Assembly: GCA_007132345.1 (NCBI GenBank)
Contig: SLOV01000138.1
Location: 1 to 43,427, forward strand
Length of the DNA stretch: 43,427 bases
From: Kiritimatiellia bacterium
GTDB lineage: Bacteria; Verrucomicrobiota; Kiritimatiellia; SLOV01
Direction of reading: 5' to 3'
A program made the position numbers and the translations under genes. The notes beneath the pieces were generated by a model. It ran no database searches. It saw nothing but the letters and a program-made list of their open reading frames with translations, and was not told where the DNA came from. Below, in pieces: positions 1 through 8,899 of this stretch; within the stretch, counting starts at the first letter, position 1; every line of letters begins with the position of its first letter.

Positions 1-2
1 CC

Positions 3-359
3 GGCGATGTATCGCTGGAAAACAATGGTGGCTTCTCTTCCGTTCGACGCTATATGGACCAGATCGATGTCTCGGCCTACAGCACTGCCGTGCTACGCGT
101 GAAAGGGGACGGAAAACGCTATCAACTTCATGTCAAATCCGACCATCGCGACTGGTACCATTACAGTTACGGGTTCCAGACCGGTCACGACTGGGAAGAA
201 ATAGAAATTCCCCTGCGCGAGATGGTCCCTTACTTCCGCGGAACGCGACTCGATAAACCGAATTATTCCGCGGAAGCCCTCGCGAACATGCGGTTGCTCG
301 TTGGCAATCGCGTTGAAGAGTCGTTCCATCTCGAAGTTGATCGCATCTGGTTGAAATGA
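3..359 (+). CDS. C-terminal part of CIA30-like (complex I intermediate-associated protein 30) carbohydrate-binding-type domain protein; truncated at window start
   Basis: Frame stays open to the left edge: GDVSLENNGGFSSVRRYMDQIDVSAYSTAVLRVKGDGKRYQLHVKSD...; the LENNGGFSSVR...DGKRYQLH...F.D..WEEIEIPL..MVPYFRG pattern is CIA30-like. Confidence 0.7.
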   Translation, partial: GDVSLENNGGFSSVRRYMDQIDVSAYSTAVLRVKGDGKRYQLHVKSDHRDWYHYSYGFQTGHDWEEIEIPLREMVPYFRGTRLDKPNYSAEALANMRLLVGNRVEESFHLEVDRIWLK

Positions 360-372
360 TCGAGCGGGCGGG

Positions 373-1929
373 TTACCGGGCATATTCGATGCAGCGGGTT
401 TCGCGGACGACGGTAACCTTTATCTGCCCTGGGTATTCCATTTCGTCCTCGATCTCTTTGCTGATGTTGCGCGCCATCTGCATGGCCTCTTCGTCGTCCA
501 CCTGCGTGGGCGAAACGATGACGCGCACTTCGCGGCCTGCCTGAATGGCGTAGACCTTTTCCACGCCGCGAAAGCGGCTGGCGATGCGTTCGAGATTCTC
601 GAGCCGCTTCAGGTAAATCTCGGTGGTTTCCGAGCGGGCGCCGGGACGCGAGGCAGTGATGGCGTCGGCGGCGCGGGTGAGGGCGGCGTATATGGAAGTC
701 CCCTCGATATCGTTGTGGTGCGCGGCCACGGCATTGACGACCGTCGCCGACTCCCCATGCTTGCGGAGCAGGTCGGCGCCACGCAGGGCATGGCCGCCCT
801 CGCCGGTCTGGTCAAGGCCCTTGCCAATGTCGTGAAAGAGGCCAATGCGGCGGGCGACCGCGGCGTCGAGCCCCAGCTCGGCGGCCATCGCGCCGAGGAT
901 ATGACCCATTTCCATGGAGTGGGTGAGTACGTTCTGCCCATAGCTGTGGCGGAACCTGAGCCGGCCAACCGCGCGCACGATCTCGGGCGCAACGCCTTGC
1001 AGACCGAGAGAGTAAACCGCTTCTTCACCGGCAAGGCGCATGTTCTCTTCGAGTTCCGATTCGACCTTGGCATGTACCTCCTCGATGCGGGCCGGATGGA
1101 TGCGGCCATCGTTAATTAACGTTTCGAGGGTGATGCGGGCGACTTCGCGGCGAACGGGGTCGAACCCGGAGATCACGACAATCTCGGGGGTTTCGTCGAT
1201 GAGGATGTTGACGCCGGTGATGGCTTCCAGGGCGCGGATGTTGCGCCCTTCGCGGCCAATGATGCGCCCTTTCATCTCGTCGCTCGGCAGTGGCACGACA
1301 CAACTGGTGACCTGGTTGGTCTGGTCGGCGGCATAACGCTCGATGGCGGCGGTGATGATTTTCCGAGCCTCGCGCTCGGCCTTGTGGCGGGTTTCTTCCT
1401 GCACGCGACGGATCAGTGTGCCGGCCTCGTGCTGGAGCTCCTGCTCGAGTTGTTCCATCAAATGGCGGTGCGCCTCTTCCTGGGTCAGGCCGGAGAGTCG
1501 TTCGAGCGCCTGGCGCTGTTCACCAAGAATGGTGTTCAGGGCCGACTCCTTCTGCATCAGGATCTCTTTCTGTCGGTCAACGTCCTCCTGTTTGGTTTCC
1601 AGGATCTGTTCGCGCCGTTCGATCTGACTGAGCTTCCGGTCGAGCGTTGCCTCGCGCTGGGCGAGCCGTTCTTCCAGAGCCAGCAGGTCCTTGCGGCGCG
1701 TCTTGCGCTCTTCTTCGAAGGTGCCGCGCATCGCCAGGATTTCTTCCTTGGCCTTGATACGGGCATCGCGCACGAGCACTTCGGCTTCGCGGCGCGCGTC
1801 CTCCAGTTGGTTGCGGGCTTTCCAGGTGGCGGAGGTTTCCCGCATGCGCGCAATGATGACATGCGCGAGGTATCCCGAGAGGACGCCGGTCGTGGCGACC
1901 ATCAACGAGAGCCAGAGGGATGTTTGCAT
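373..1929 (-). CDS. rny: Ribonuclease Y
   Basis: N-terminal TM plus coiled coil, KH motif GRIIGREGRNIRALEAITGVNILIDETPE, HD motif LFHDIGKGLD, C-terminal GQIKVTVVRETRCIEYAR. Confidence 0.96.
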   Translation of the reverse strand: MQTSLWLSLMVATTGVLSGYLAHVIIARMRETSATWKARNQLEDARREAEVLVRDARIKAKEEILAMRGTFEEERKTRRKDLLALEERLAQREATLDRKLSQIERREQILETKQEDVDRQKEILMQKESALNTILGEQRQALERLSGLTQEEAHRHLMEQLEQELQHEAGTLIRRVQEETRHKAEREARKIITAAIERYAADQTNQVTSCVVPLPSDEMKGRIIGREGRNIRALEAITGVNILIDETPEIVVISGFDPVRREVARITLETLINDGRIHPARIEEVHAKVESELEENMRLAGEEAVYSLGLQGVAPEIVRAVGRLRFRHSYGQNVLTHSMEMGHILGAMAAELGLDAAVARRIGLFHDIGKGLDQTGEGGHALRGADLLRKHGESATVVNAVAAHHNDIEGTSIYAALTRAADAITASRPGARSETTEIYLKRLENLERIASRFRGVEKVYAIQAGREVRVIVSPTQVDDEEAMQMARNISKEIEDEMEYPGQIKVTVVRETRCIEYAR

Positions 1930-1998
1930 ACGAATCTCCCACCCCCCGTCGCCTGGCTTGCGGCGGAAGGTTCTGTTTCATGGGTTTCGGTTCAGGGT

Positions 1999-2589
1999 TC
2001 ATGGGTACGACAAATGGGTTGCGCGCTCGGTCCAATAGTCGGCTTCGGGCGTCAAGACGGCGTGCATCGGCTGATCCTGCTCGTTTGCGGGCACGCGGTC
2101 AATGAGTTGAAAGGGAAAGCAGACCCCCAATCGTATTCCGTCGAAGCCAGCCAGGAGCCGGTCGAAGACGCCGCCGCCGTGGCCGAGCCGGTTGCCGTGG
2201 CGGTCGAAGGCGAGGCCGGGAACCAGCATGGCCTGGGCATCGCGGGGGTTCGCCCAGACCGGAGCGGCGGGCTCGCGGATACCGTGCGGGCCGGTGCAGA
2301 GAACGCCCTCGGGCCGCCAGTGTGCCAACCGATAGGCGTCCTGGGCGGGGTCGAGGACCGGGACGAGGATCTGTTTACCCGCTCCGGCCCATTCCGCCAG
2401 CAGGGCGTCGAGGTTGGGCTCGCGGGGCATCGCCAGGAAAGCAGCGATGCAGGGCGCGTCGCGTAAAGCGGGCAGATCGCGTAGCCGACCCGCGAGCGAG
2501 CGGCTGAAAGCGTGCAGCACGGCCGGCGCGGCGTTGGCGCGGCGTCGGCGCATCTCCTGGCGAAGAGTTTCTTTTGCAGTAGCGCTCAT
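1999..2589 (-). CDS. 5-formyltetrahydrofolate cyclo-ligase
   Basis: VPGLAFDRHGNRLGHGGGVFDRLL motif; ~196 aa; family normally linked to 6S RNA (ygfA/fau type). Confidence 0.88.
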   Translation of the reverse strand: MSATAKETLRQEMRRRRANAAPAVLHAFSRSLAGRLRDLPALRDAPCIAAFLAMPREPNLDALLAEWAGAGKQILVPVLDPAQDAYRLAHWRPEGVLCTGPHGIREPAAPVWANPRDAQAMLVPGLAFDRHGNRLGHGGGVFDRLLAGFDGIRLGVCFPFQLIDRVPANEQDQPMHAVLTPEADYWTERATHLSYP

Positions 2590-2591
2590 CT

Positions 2592-2612
2592 CGAAGCGTC
2601 CCGCTGAGCCGC
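2592..2612. repeat. Partial copy of the inverted-repeat arm found at 17319-17394
   Basis: cgaagcgtcccgctgagccgc versus cgaagcgtctcgctgagccgt. Confidence 0.5.
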
Positions 2613-2674
2613 AACAGCGAAGCAGCCCTCTATCTGGAGGAACGCTGGCTGTTTCATGGCTGCGTTAGACACTC

Positions 2675-4036
2675 TCACGACGGCTGCTCCCCGGAAGGTG
2701 GCGGCGGGGAATCGGCGGCGGCCTTCCCTTTCCGTAACGAGGCCCAGTGCTCCAGGCGCTGGCGAATGGTCGTCTCGTAACCGCGGGGAACGGGGCGATA
2801 GTAGACACGGCTGGTGGGCGCGTATTCCTGTTCCACATAGCCGCTCTCGGTGTCGTGCGGATAGACGTAGCCCTCGTGCCCGAGCCGCGCCGCTCCGGCA
2901 TAACCCGTGCCGCGCAGGGGCGGTGGCACGGGCAGGGTCCTACCCTCTTCCACATCCTTGAGGGCCTCGTCGACGGCCAGGTAAGCGGCGTTGCTCTTGG
3001 GGGCGCAGGCGAGATAGGTGGTGACCTGCGAGAGAATAATGCGCGCTTCGGGCATGCCGACAAACTCCACGGCTTGCAGCGCGGAGGCCGCAAGCGTAAG
3101 GCCGCGTGGGTCGGCGTTGCCGATATCCTCGGAGGCGAGAATGAGGAGGCGCCGCACAATGAAGCGCGGGTCTTCACCTGCGTAGAGCATCTTTGCGAGC
3201 CAGTAGACGGCGGCGTTCGGGTCGCTGCCGCGCACGCTCTTGATAAAGGCGGAGATGGTGTCGTGGTGCCCGTCTTCGTCGCGGTCGTAGACGACCGGCT
3301 TGGTCTGCACCGATTCGCTGGCCGCTTCCAGGGTCACGTGAACCTGCCCGCTTTCGCTGGGCGGCGTGGTCAGCACGGCGATCTCCAGTGCATTCAGGGC
3401 GCGGCGCGCGTCGCCTTCGCAGACGCGTGCGAGGTGACGCAAGGCCTCTTCCTCGGCGGTGGGCGCAAGCGAAGAAATCGTTGGGTCACGCTCCTGTGCC
3501 CGCCGGAGCAGCACGACGATTTCATCCTCGCCGATCGGTTCGAGTTGAAAGACCTGCGAGCGGGAAGTGAGCGGGCTGTTGATGAAGAAGAAAGGGTTAT
3601 GGGTCGTGGCGCCGATCAGGGTGATGGTTCCGTCCTCGACGTACGGCAGAAGCACATCCTGCTGCGCTTTGTTGAAACGATGAATCTCGTCGATGAAGAG
3701 GATGGTTTCGCGTCCGTGTAGCCGGCGCCGCTGGTTGGCGGCTTCCAGGAGGGAGCGCAGGGTGGCGACGTTGGCCAGCACACCACTGGTCTGCTCGAAG
3801 TGGCGCTCCGTGGCGCGGGCGATGACATGGGCCAGGCTGGTCTTTCCGCAGCCGGGCGGGCCGTAAAGCACCAGGCTGCCGAGGCGGTCTGCTTCAATCG
3901 CTCTGCGGAGCAGTTTGCCCGGCCCCAGCAAGTGGTCCTGCCCCACCACCTCTTCCAGGCTGGCCGGGCGCATGCGCGCGGCCAGCGGTTGGCTTCCCGC
4001 CAGATTCACGGCGGCGTTATGTTCGAACAGATCCAT
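2675..4036 (-). CDS. rarA: Replication-associated recombination protein A (RarA/MgsA AAA+ ATPase)
   Basis: [25 protein letters not shown], Walker [12 protein letters not shown], Walker [24 protein letters not shown]; start placed at ATG ([10 protein letters not shown]) rather than upstream TTG. Confidence 0.95.
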   Translation of the reverse strand: MDLFEHNAAVNLAGSQPLAARMRPASLEEVVGQDHLLGPGKLLRRAIEADRLGSLVLYGPPGCGKTSLAHVIARATERHFEQTSGVLANVATLRSLLEAANQRRRLHGRETILFIDEIHRFNKAQQDVLLPYVEDGTITLIGATTHNPFFFINSPLTSRSQVFQLEPIGEDEIVVLLRRAQERDPTISSLAPTAEEEALRHLARVCEGDARRALNALEIAVLTTPPSESGQVHVTLEAASESVQTKPVVYDRDEDGHHDTISAFIKSVRGSDPNAAVYWLAKMLYAGEDPRFIVRRLLILASEDIGNADPRGLTLAASALQAVEFVGMPEARIILSQVTTYLACAPKSNAAYLAVDEALKDVEEGRTLPVPPPLRGTGYAGAARLGHEGYVYPHDTESGYVEQEYAPTSRVYYRPVPRGYETTIRQRLEHWASLRKGKAAADSPPPPSGEQPS

Positions 4037-4049
4037 TCGTTGACTCAAA

Positions 4050-4246
4050 AAAATACCCCGCCTTGGCCGTTAACAGGGCTGTAGCACTGGACTCCCTGTA
4101 CATGACAGGTGGGAACTCTGCCGGAGAGGAACGAAGCGTCCCACCGAAAAGGAGGGCCTGTTCGTTCGGCCCGGACTCCGAACTCCCATTTTTGATATAA
4201 CGGGTCAGGTGCTTGTTCGCCCCAAAGACGAACCAGGCAGGGTATT
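4050..4246 (-). ncRNA. ssrS: 6S RNA candidate
   Basis: Minus-strand ~197 nt segment closed by AUACCCUGCC/GGCGGGGUAU (10 pairs, one GU). Long rod of interrupted helices: GGGGC/GCCCU, AGCAC/GUGCU, UGGGAGUUC/GAGUUCCCA, GGAG/CUCC, GAACGAA/UUCGUUC. 5' strand CCUGACCCGUUAUAUCA resembles E. coli 6S CCUGAGCCGAUAUUUCA, and 3' side has GCUACAGCC. Followed by U7. Sits upstream of rarA and 5-FCL, known 6S neighbours. Confidence 0.87.
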
Positions 4247-4382
4247 GAAAAGGATGGCGCCAACGCGAGCAGCTTTCGCGGCGCTTTACGAATCCCGGTT
4301 GGAAAAGAACGGTTGAGACAATGCCTTTATGACAAAACGAAGTCTAACTGCTCGCAAGCCGTTTGCCAAGCATCATTCATCA

Positions 4383-6797
4383 TCAGTGATCCCGAATCCT
4401 CGCATTCAGCCCGCCAACCAGCGCCGCGCTGACCTTCTCATGGAACCGGTTGGCGTCTTCATCCGTCAGCGTCCGGTCCATGGAGCGGTAGGTGAAGGAG
4501 TAGGCCATGCTCTTCTTGCCGGACTCGATGCCTTTGCCTTCAAAGATGTCGAAGAGTTCTACATGCTCCAACTCCTTTGGCGCGGCCTTCCGGGCGATGG
4601 CCAGAATCTCCTCATGCTTCACGGCGCGGTCGACAATCAAGGCAATGTCGCGGCTGACCGAAGGATAAGCAGGCACAGGCCGCAAGGAAACCGTGCGACG
4701 CTGCTCGGCCTCCAGCAGCAGTTGAAGATCCACCTCCAGCAGACCCACCGGTTCAGTGAAGCGCCATTCCTGGCGTGCTTTGCGAGGAAGCAGACCCAGG
4801 CGACCGATCAGCGCCTTGCCGCGCCGTAGCAGGAATGAAAAGCCGGGCTCGAAACTCTGCGAAGGCTCGGCTGCAAGCGTCCAGCCTTCGAAGCCGTGGG
4901 CCCGGGCCAGGGTTGTCCACACCCCTTTGAGCCCCAAGAGCATCTCCTCTTCATCGACGGGGCTGCGCAGATCGAGACCCGTTCGCCCGGTGGGCCCCAT
5001 GAGGCCGATACAGAGGGTGACCGTTTCTTCATGCGCCACTTCTGCTCCTCCGCGGCGGTAAGTTCGGCCCACTTCAAAGAAGGCCGCCGACCGGATCTGG
5101 CGGGCATGGTTACGCGCCAGCGTTTCGCCCATCTGCGGCAGGAGCGAACTGCGCAGTACGGACTGTTCCTGGCTCAGTGGATGTGGCATCACCACCCGCT
5201 TTTCCGGGTCATCTCCCGCCAGCAAGTCGAGCAGGGCGGGCGATGTGAGGCTGTAGTTCATGATCTCGCGCAGTCCCAGGCCAACGAGCGTGCGGCGGCA
5301 GGCGGAAAGGGCCTGATCGTCCGAATCGTCCGCGCCCGGGATCAGGCGTGCCATCGGAGCCGGAGCGGGTACCCGGTCGAGGCCATGGATGCGCGCCACT
5401 TCTTCGGCGAGGTCCACTTCCCGTTCCAGGTCGCCGCGGAAGATGGGAATTTCCAGTTCGCAACCTTCCGCGTCGCGCTGCACGACGCGAAGCTGGAGGG
5501 ACTCGAAGATCGCGGCGATCCGGTCGGCATCCAGATCGAGCCCGATGAGATCGCGGATGCCGGCGAAACGGCAAGTGACCCGGCGCGGCGTGACCGGCTG
5601 CGGATAGTGATCGATCACGCCAGGGCAGATGGTGGCGCTTGCCAACTCCTGCATGAGTCGCGCGGCACGGCGACTGGCCCACTCGACCGTATCGATGTTC
5701 ACGCCGCGTTCGAAACGGTAGGAGGAGTCGGTGCGTAGGCCCAACTCCCGCGAAGTGGCGCGCACGCTGGCCGGATCGAAGCAGGCGCTTTCGAGGAGAA
5801 CGGTGTGCGTGTCGTCATGAATCTCGCTGCCCGCCCCGCCCATGACACCCGCCACCGCCACGGCCTGGGCGGCATCCGCGATAATGAGCATGTCGGGCGA
5901 CAATCGCCGCTCCACCTCGTCGAGGGTCCGCATGATTTCGCCAGGCTGCGCGCGGCGCACCACAACCTGTTTCTGTGAAAGCCGCTCCAGGTCGAAGGCG
6001 TGCAGTGGATGCCCGGTTTCCAGCAGCACGTAGTTGGTGATATCGACCACATTGTTGATGGGCCGAATGCCCGCGAGTGTGAGGCGGTGCTGCATCCAGG
6101 GCGGGGAGGGGGCCAGTGCGACATTCTCCAGAACACGCGCGGTGTAACGAGGGCAGAGGTCTTCTTCTTCCACCACCACGCTGGCGCGTTCGCCGACTGG
6201 CGAGCCTGCTTCCTGAAGATCGACCGGCGGGAGAACCAGAGCCGCCCCATAGAGCGCGGCTACCTCGCGCGCAATGCCGATCAGGCTGAGGCAGTCGGGC
6301 CGATTCGGCGTCACCTCAACCTCGATCACCGTTTCCGGGGGGGCCAGAACATCGCGCATCGGCGTCCCCGGCGTGAGGTCGGAGTCGAGCGTCAGCAGGC
6401 CGGTGTGATCGTCCGAAAGCCCCAACTCGTCTTCCGCGCAGAGCATCCCCAGCGACTCGACGCCGCGAATCTTCGCCTTCTTTAGTTTCATGCCGTTGGG
6501 CAGCGTGACCCCGACCGATGCGAAAGGGTACTTGCCGCCCACAACGACGTTCGGTGCACCACAGACTACGGTCGCACTCTCGGTGTCAGTACTGACGGTG
6601 CAGAGGGTCAGCGCGTCCGCGTTCGGATGCCGCTCCACGGCGGTGACCTCGCCGACAACAACGCGTTCGTCGAGGACGGCGCCAACGGTTTCCACCGCCT
6701 CGACCTCCAGCCCCGAAAAGGTCAGTTTCTCGACCAGTCCCTCGATCGAGTCCTCGAACGCCACGTATTCTTTCAGCCACGAAACAGGTATTTTCAT
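4383..6797 (-). CDS. pheT: Phenylalanyl-tRNA synthetase beta subunit
   Basis: MKIPVSWLKEYV..., tRNA-binding domain ERHPNADALTLCTV, VEVTPNRPDCLSLIGIAREVAALYG, C-terminal FDX-ACB domain; ORF track start 6962 moved to 6797. Confidence 0.96.
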   Translation of the reverse strand: MKIPVSWLKEYVAFEDSIEGLVEKLTFSGLEVEAVETVGAVLDERVVVGEVTAVERHPNADALTLCTVSTDTESATVVCGAPNVVVGGKYPFASVGVTLPNGMKLKKAKIRGVESLGMLCAEDELGLSDDHTGLLTLDSDLTPGTPMRDVLAPPETVIEVEVTPNRPDCLSLIGIAREVAALYGAALVLPPVDLQEAGSPVGERASVVVEEEDLCPRYTARVLENVALAPSPPWMQHRLTLAGIRPINNVVDITNYVLLETGHPLHAFDLERLSQKQVVVRRAQPGEIMRTLDEVERRLSPDMLIIADAAQAVAVAGVMGGAGSEIHDDTHTVLLESACFDPASVRATSRELGLRTDSSYRFERGVNIDTVEWASRRAARLMQELASATICPGVIDHYPQPVTPRRVTCRFAGIRDLIGLDLDADRIAAIFESLQLRVVQRDAEGCELEIPIFRGDLEREVDLAEEVARIHGLDRVPAPAPMARLIPGADDSDDQALSACRRTLVGLGLREIMNYSLTSPALLDLLAGDDPEKRVVMPHPLSQEQSVLRSSLLPQMGETLARNHARQIRSAAFFEVGRTYRRGGAEVAHEETVTLCIGLMGPTGRTGLDLRSPVDEEEMLLGLKGVWTTLARAHGFEGWTLAAEPSQSFEPGFSFLLRRGKALIGRLGLLPRKARQEWRFTEPVGLLEVDLQLLLEAEQRRTVSLRPVPAYPSVSRDIALIVDRAVKHEEILAIARKAAPKELEHVELFDIFEGKGIESGKKSMAYSFTYRSMDRTLTDEDANRFHEKVSAALVGGLNARIRDH

Positions 6798-7075
6798 CGT
6801 ATTTTTCCCAAATTGCCGCCCTTGGATAGCCGGAAACGGTCCCTCCGAACAAGACGCATCTTGCCCCGGTCCCGCATCGTTCCCCGCCGTTGGTGGCCCG
6901 CTCAGCGGACAATGGCACGACAAGGAGGACCTTCCGGACGGTTCAGAGGGGGGAGTCGCCAAGGGTTCATCCAGGCGCAGTCAACGGCGCCGTTCATTCC
7001 CTTATGGGGGTTGGTTCGGGCGTCGACATTCGCCCATATCTCCTCTTCCTCCGGTGCGATATTATGATGGGCATA

Positions 7076-7771
7076 CTACATCGCGAGCACGTAGTACTGC
7101 GCGCCTAGCGGGAGCCACCTCAGCCATGATTCGGCCACACGCAGCGCGCGTAAGGCATGGGGAAAGAAGACGCGATATTTCACAGCCGTCGAGGCAAACC
7201 CAGCTTGTGCCAGGCGGTTGCACATGTCGGCCGATCGAATCAGTTGTGCGTTTTCGTCGAACGGGCATGTATGGACGGCCCGGCGCGTAAGCGGATGATA
7301 GGGGTTATGCTCGTACACCATGGCGAGGCCACCGGATAGGAGCACGCGGCGGAATTCGCGGAACAAATGGGTGTGCTCGTCAGGATCAATGTGGTGAAAG
7401 ACGCAGGCTGCGAATACGAGGTCAAAACTCGCGTCCGCAAATGGGATTTCCACGCCATCGAAGAGTTGGAATTTCGCTTCTCCAGGGAAACGGCTTTGGC
7501 CCAGTTCCAAGCTCTTGCGCGACACGTCCAGACAGGTGAGTTCGGCCGCAGGCAGATGCTTTCCAACAAACGGCACCGAGGCACCCACTCCAGCGCCGAA
7601 GTCCAGGATGCGTGGGGCTTTCACGGAGGGCTGCAGCCGGTTCCATTCCGCTGCCAGATCGCGAATCTTGTATTCGGCGAAATAGTCGGGATCTTCGCCG
7701 GTGATGGCGATGTTCGCCCGGTGCATGGACCGATACTCCGCGGCGAACCGGTCAAACTCTGCTTCGTCCAT
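7076..7771 (-). CDS. Class I SAM-dependent methyltransferase
   Basis: MDEAEFDRFAAEYRSMHRANIAITGEDPDYFAEYKI...RILDFGAGVGASVPFV...FDLVFAACVFHHIDPDEH...REFRRVLLSGG; start reassigned to 7771. Confidence 0.87.
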   Translation of the reverse strand: MDEAEFDRFAAEYRSMHRANIAITGEDPDYFAEYKIRDLAAEWNRLQPSVKAPRILDFGAGVGASVPFVGKHLPAAELTCLDVSRKSLELGQSRFPGEAKFQLFDGVEIPFADASFDLVFAACVFHHIDPDEHTHLFREFRRVLLSGGLAMVYEHNPYHPLTRRAVHTCPFDENAQLIRSADMCNRLAQAGFASTAVKYRVFFPHALRALRVAESWLRWLPLGAQYYVLAM

Positions 7772-7785
7772 GAGCGGGGCACCCT

Positions 7786-8862
7786 CTACGCGGATGAATC
7801 GGGATCGCGTGCTGGCGGCGAATGGTGGGCGGACCACTGGCGCGGTGCGTCGAGAGCGCCGGCGGTCTCTTCTACAAAATAGCGGGGTCGCGATTTGACT
7901 TCGGCATAAATCTTCCCCAGGTACTCGCCCAGCATGCCGATGCAGAAAAGCTGGATGCCGCCGAGAAAGTACATGGGCAGCACAATCGACGCCCAGCCCG
8001 GTAAGACCCGATGGGTAATGAAGCGCGCCCAGAGCACCCACGCGGTCAGGCCCATGCTTACGAGGAAAACGACGAAACCGATCAGCGTGATGATGCGTAG
8101 CGGGATGACGGAAAACGATGTAATGCCGTCGAGGGCGAGAGCAACCATCTTCCTCAACGGATACTTGGATTCACCGGCAAGACGGGGGCTGCGGTTGTAG
8201 GTGACGATTTCGGATTTGAAGCCGATGAGGGGCACGATGCCGCGCAGAAAGAGATTTGTCTCATTATATTGTTTCAGGCACTCGATGGCACGCCTGCTCA
8301 TCAGCCGATAATCGGCATGGTTGTCGATCGACTCGGCCCCGAGAGCCGCCATGAGTTTGTAGAAGAGCGAGGCGGTCAGCCGCTTGAAGCGCTTGTCCGT
8401 CTCACGATGCTTCCGCACGCCATAGACAACATCGGCGCCGGCAAGAAAGCGATCGACCATGGCCTCGATAGCGGCGAGGTCGTCCTGCAGGTCGGCATCG
8501 ACCGTGACGAGCGCATCGCCTTCAGCGGTGAACAGGCCGGCGATCAGCGCATTCTGATGGCCGCGGTTGCGTGACAGTTTGATGCCGGTAATGCGCGGAT
8601 GGCTCGCGGCGTATTCCTTGATCAGCGCCCAGGTCCGGTCGCGGCTGCCATCATCCACAAAAAGCATCTGGCTGCTGTCCGCGATCTTGCCGGCGGCCAC
8701 CAGGTGGTCGAGCAGCGCGATGACGCGCTTGCAGGTCTCGGGAAGCACGTCTTGCTCGTTATAGCAGGGAATGATGACGCCAAGTTTCACCGGTTCGTCC
8801 GTGGGTGGCTGGCCGTGAATGGTCGCTGCGGATAGGGGAACTGTAACCGACGGCTTGTGCAT
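7786..8862 (-). CDS. Family 2 glycosyltransferase (DPM1/ArnC/GtrB-like) with two C-terminal TM helices
   Basis: LGVIIPCYNEQDVLPET, DADLQDD, NRGHQNALIAGL, C-terminal hydrophobic pair and GEYLGKIYAEVKSRPRYFVEE. Confidence 0.93.
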   Translation of the reverse strand: MHKPSVTVPLSAATIHGQPPTDEPVKLGVIIPCYNEQDVLPETCKRVIALLDHLVAAGKIADSSQMLFVDDGSRDRTWALIKEYAASHPRITGIKLSRNRGHQNALIAGLFTAEGDALVTVDADLQDDLAAIEAMVDRFLAGADVVYGVRKHRETDKRFKRLTASLFYKLMAALGAESIDNHADYRLMSRRAIECLKQYNETNLFLRGIVPLIGFKSEIVTYNRSPRLAGESKYPLRKMVALALDGITSFSVIPLRIITLIGFVVFLVSMGLTAWVLWARFITHRVLPGWASIVLPMYFLGGIQLFCIGMLGEYLGKIYAEVKSRPRYFVEETAGALDAPRQWSAHHSPPARDPDSSA

Positions 8863-8899
8863 GGGTCAATCGATGGGCGGTATCTTGTCGAGTCGTGCA

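Noticed and set aside
1384-2466. 360-aa plus-strand ORF over rny and 5-FCL genes
   Set aside because: Antisense to two well-supported housekeeping genes.
2747-3721. 324-aa plus-strand ORF opposite rarA
   Set aside because: Antisense shadow; rarA motifs are unambiguous on the minus strand.
4045-4263. 72-aa minus-strand ORF upstream of rarA
   Set aside because: Coincides exactly with the structured 6S RNA candidate; peptide has no coding character.
6900-6960. GTCCGGAAGG in the pheT leader, reminiscent of the SRP RNA apical loop
   Set aside because: Lacks the GGAAGGAAGCAG/AGGCAG continuation and a matching hairpin; likely chance.
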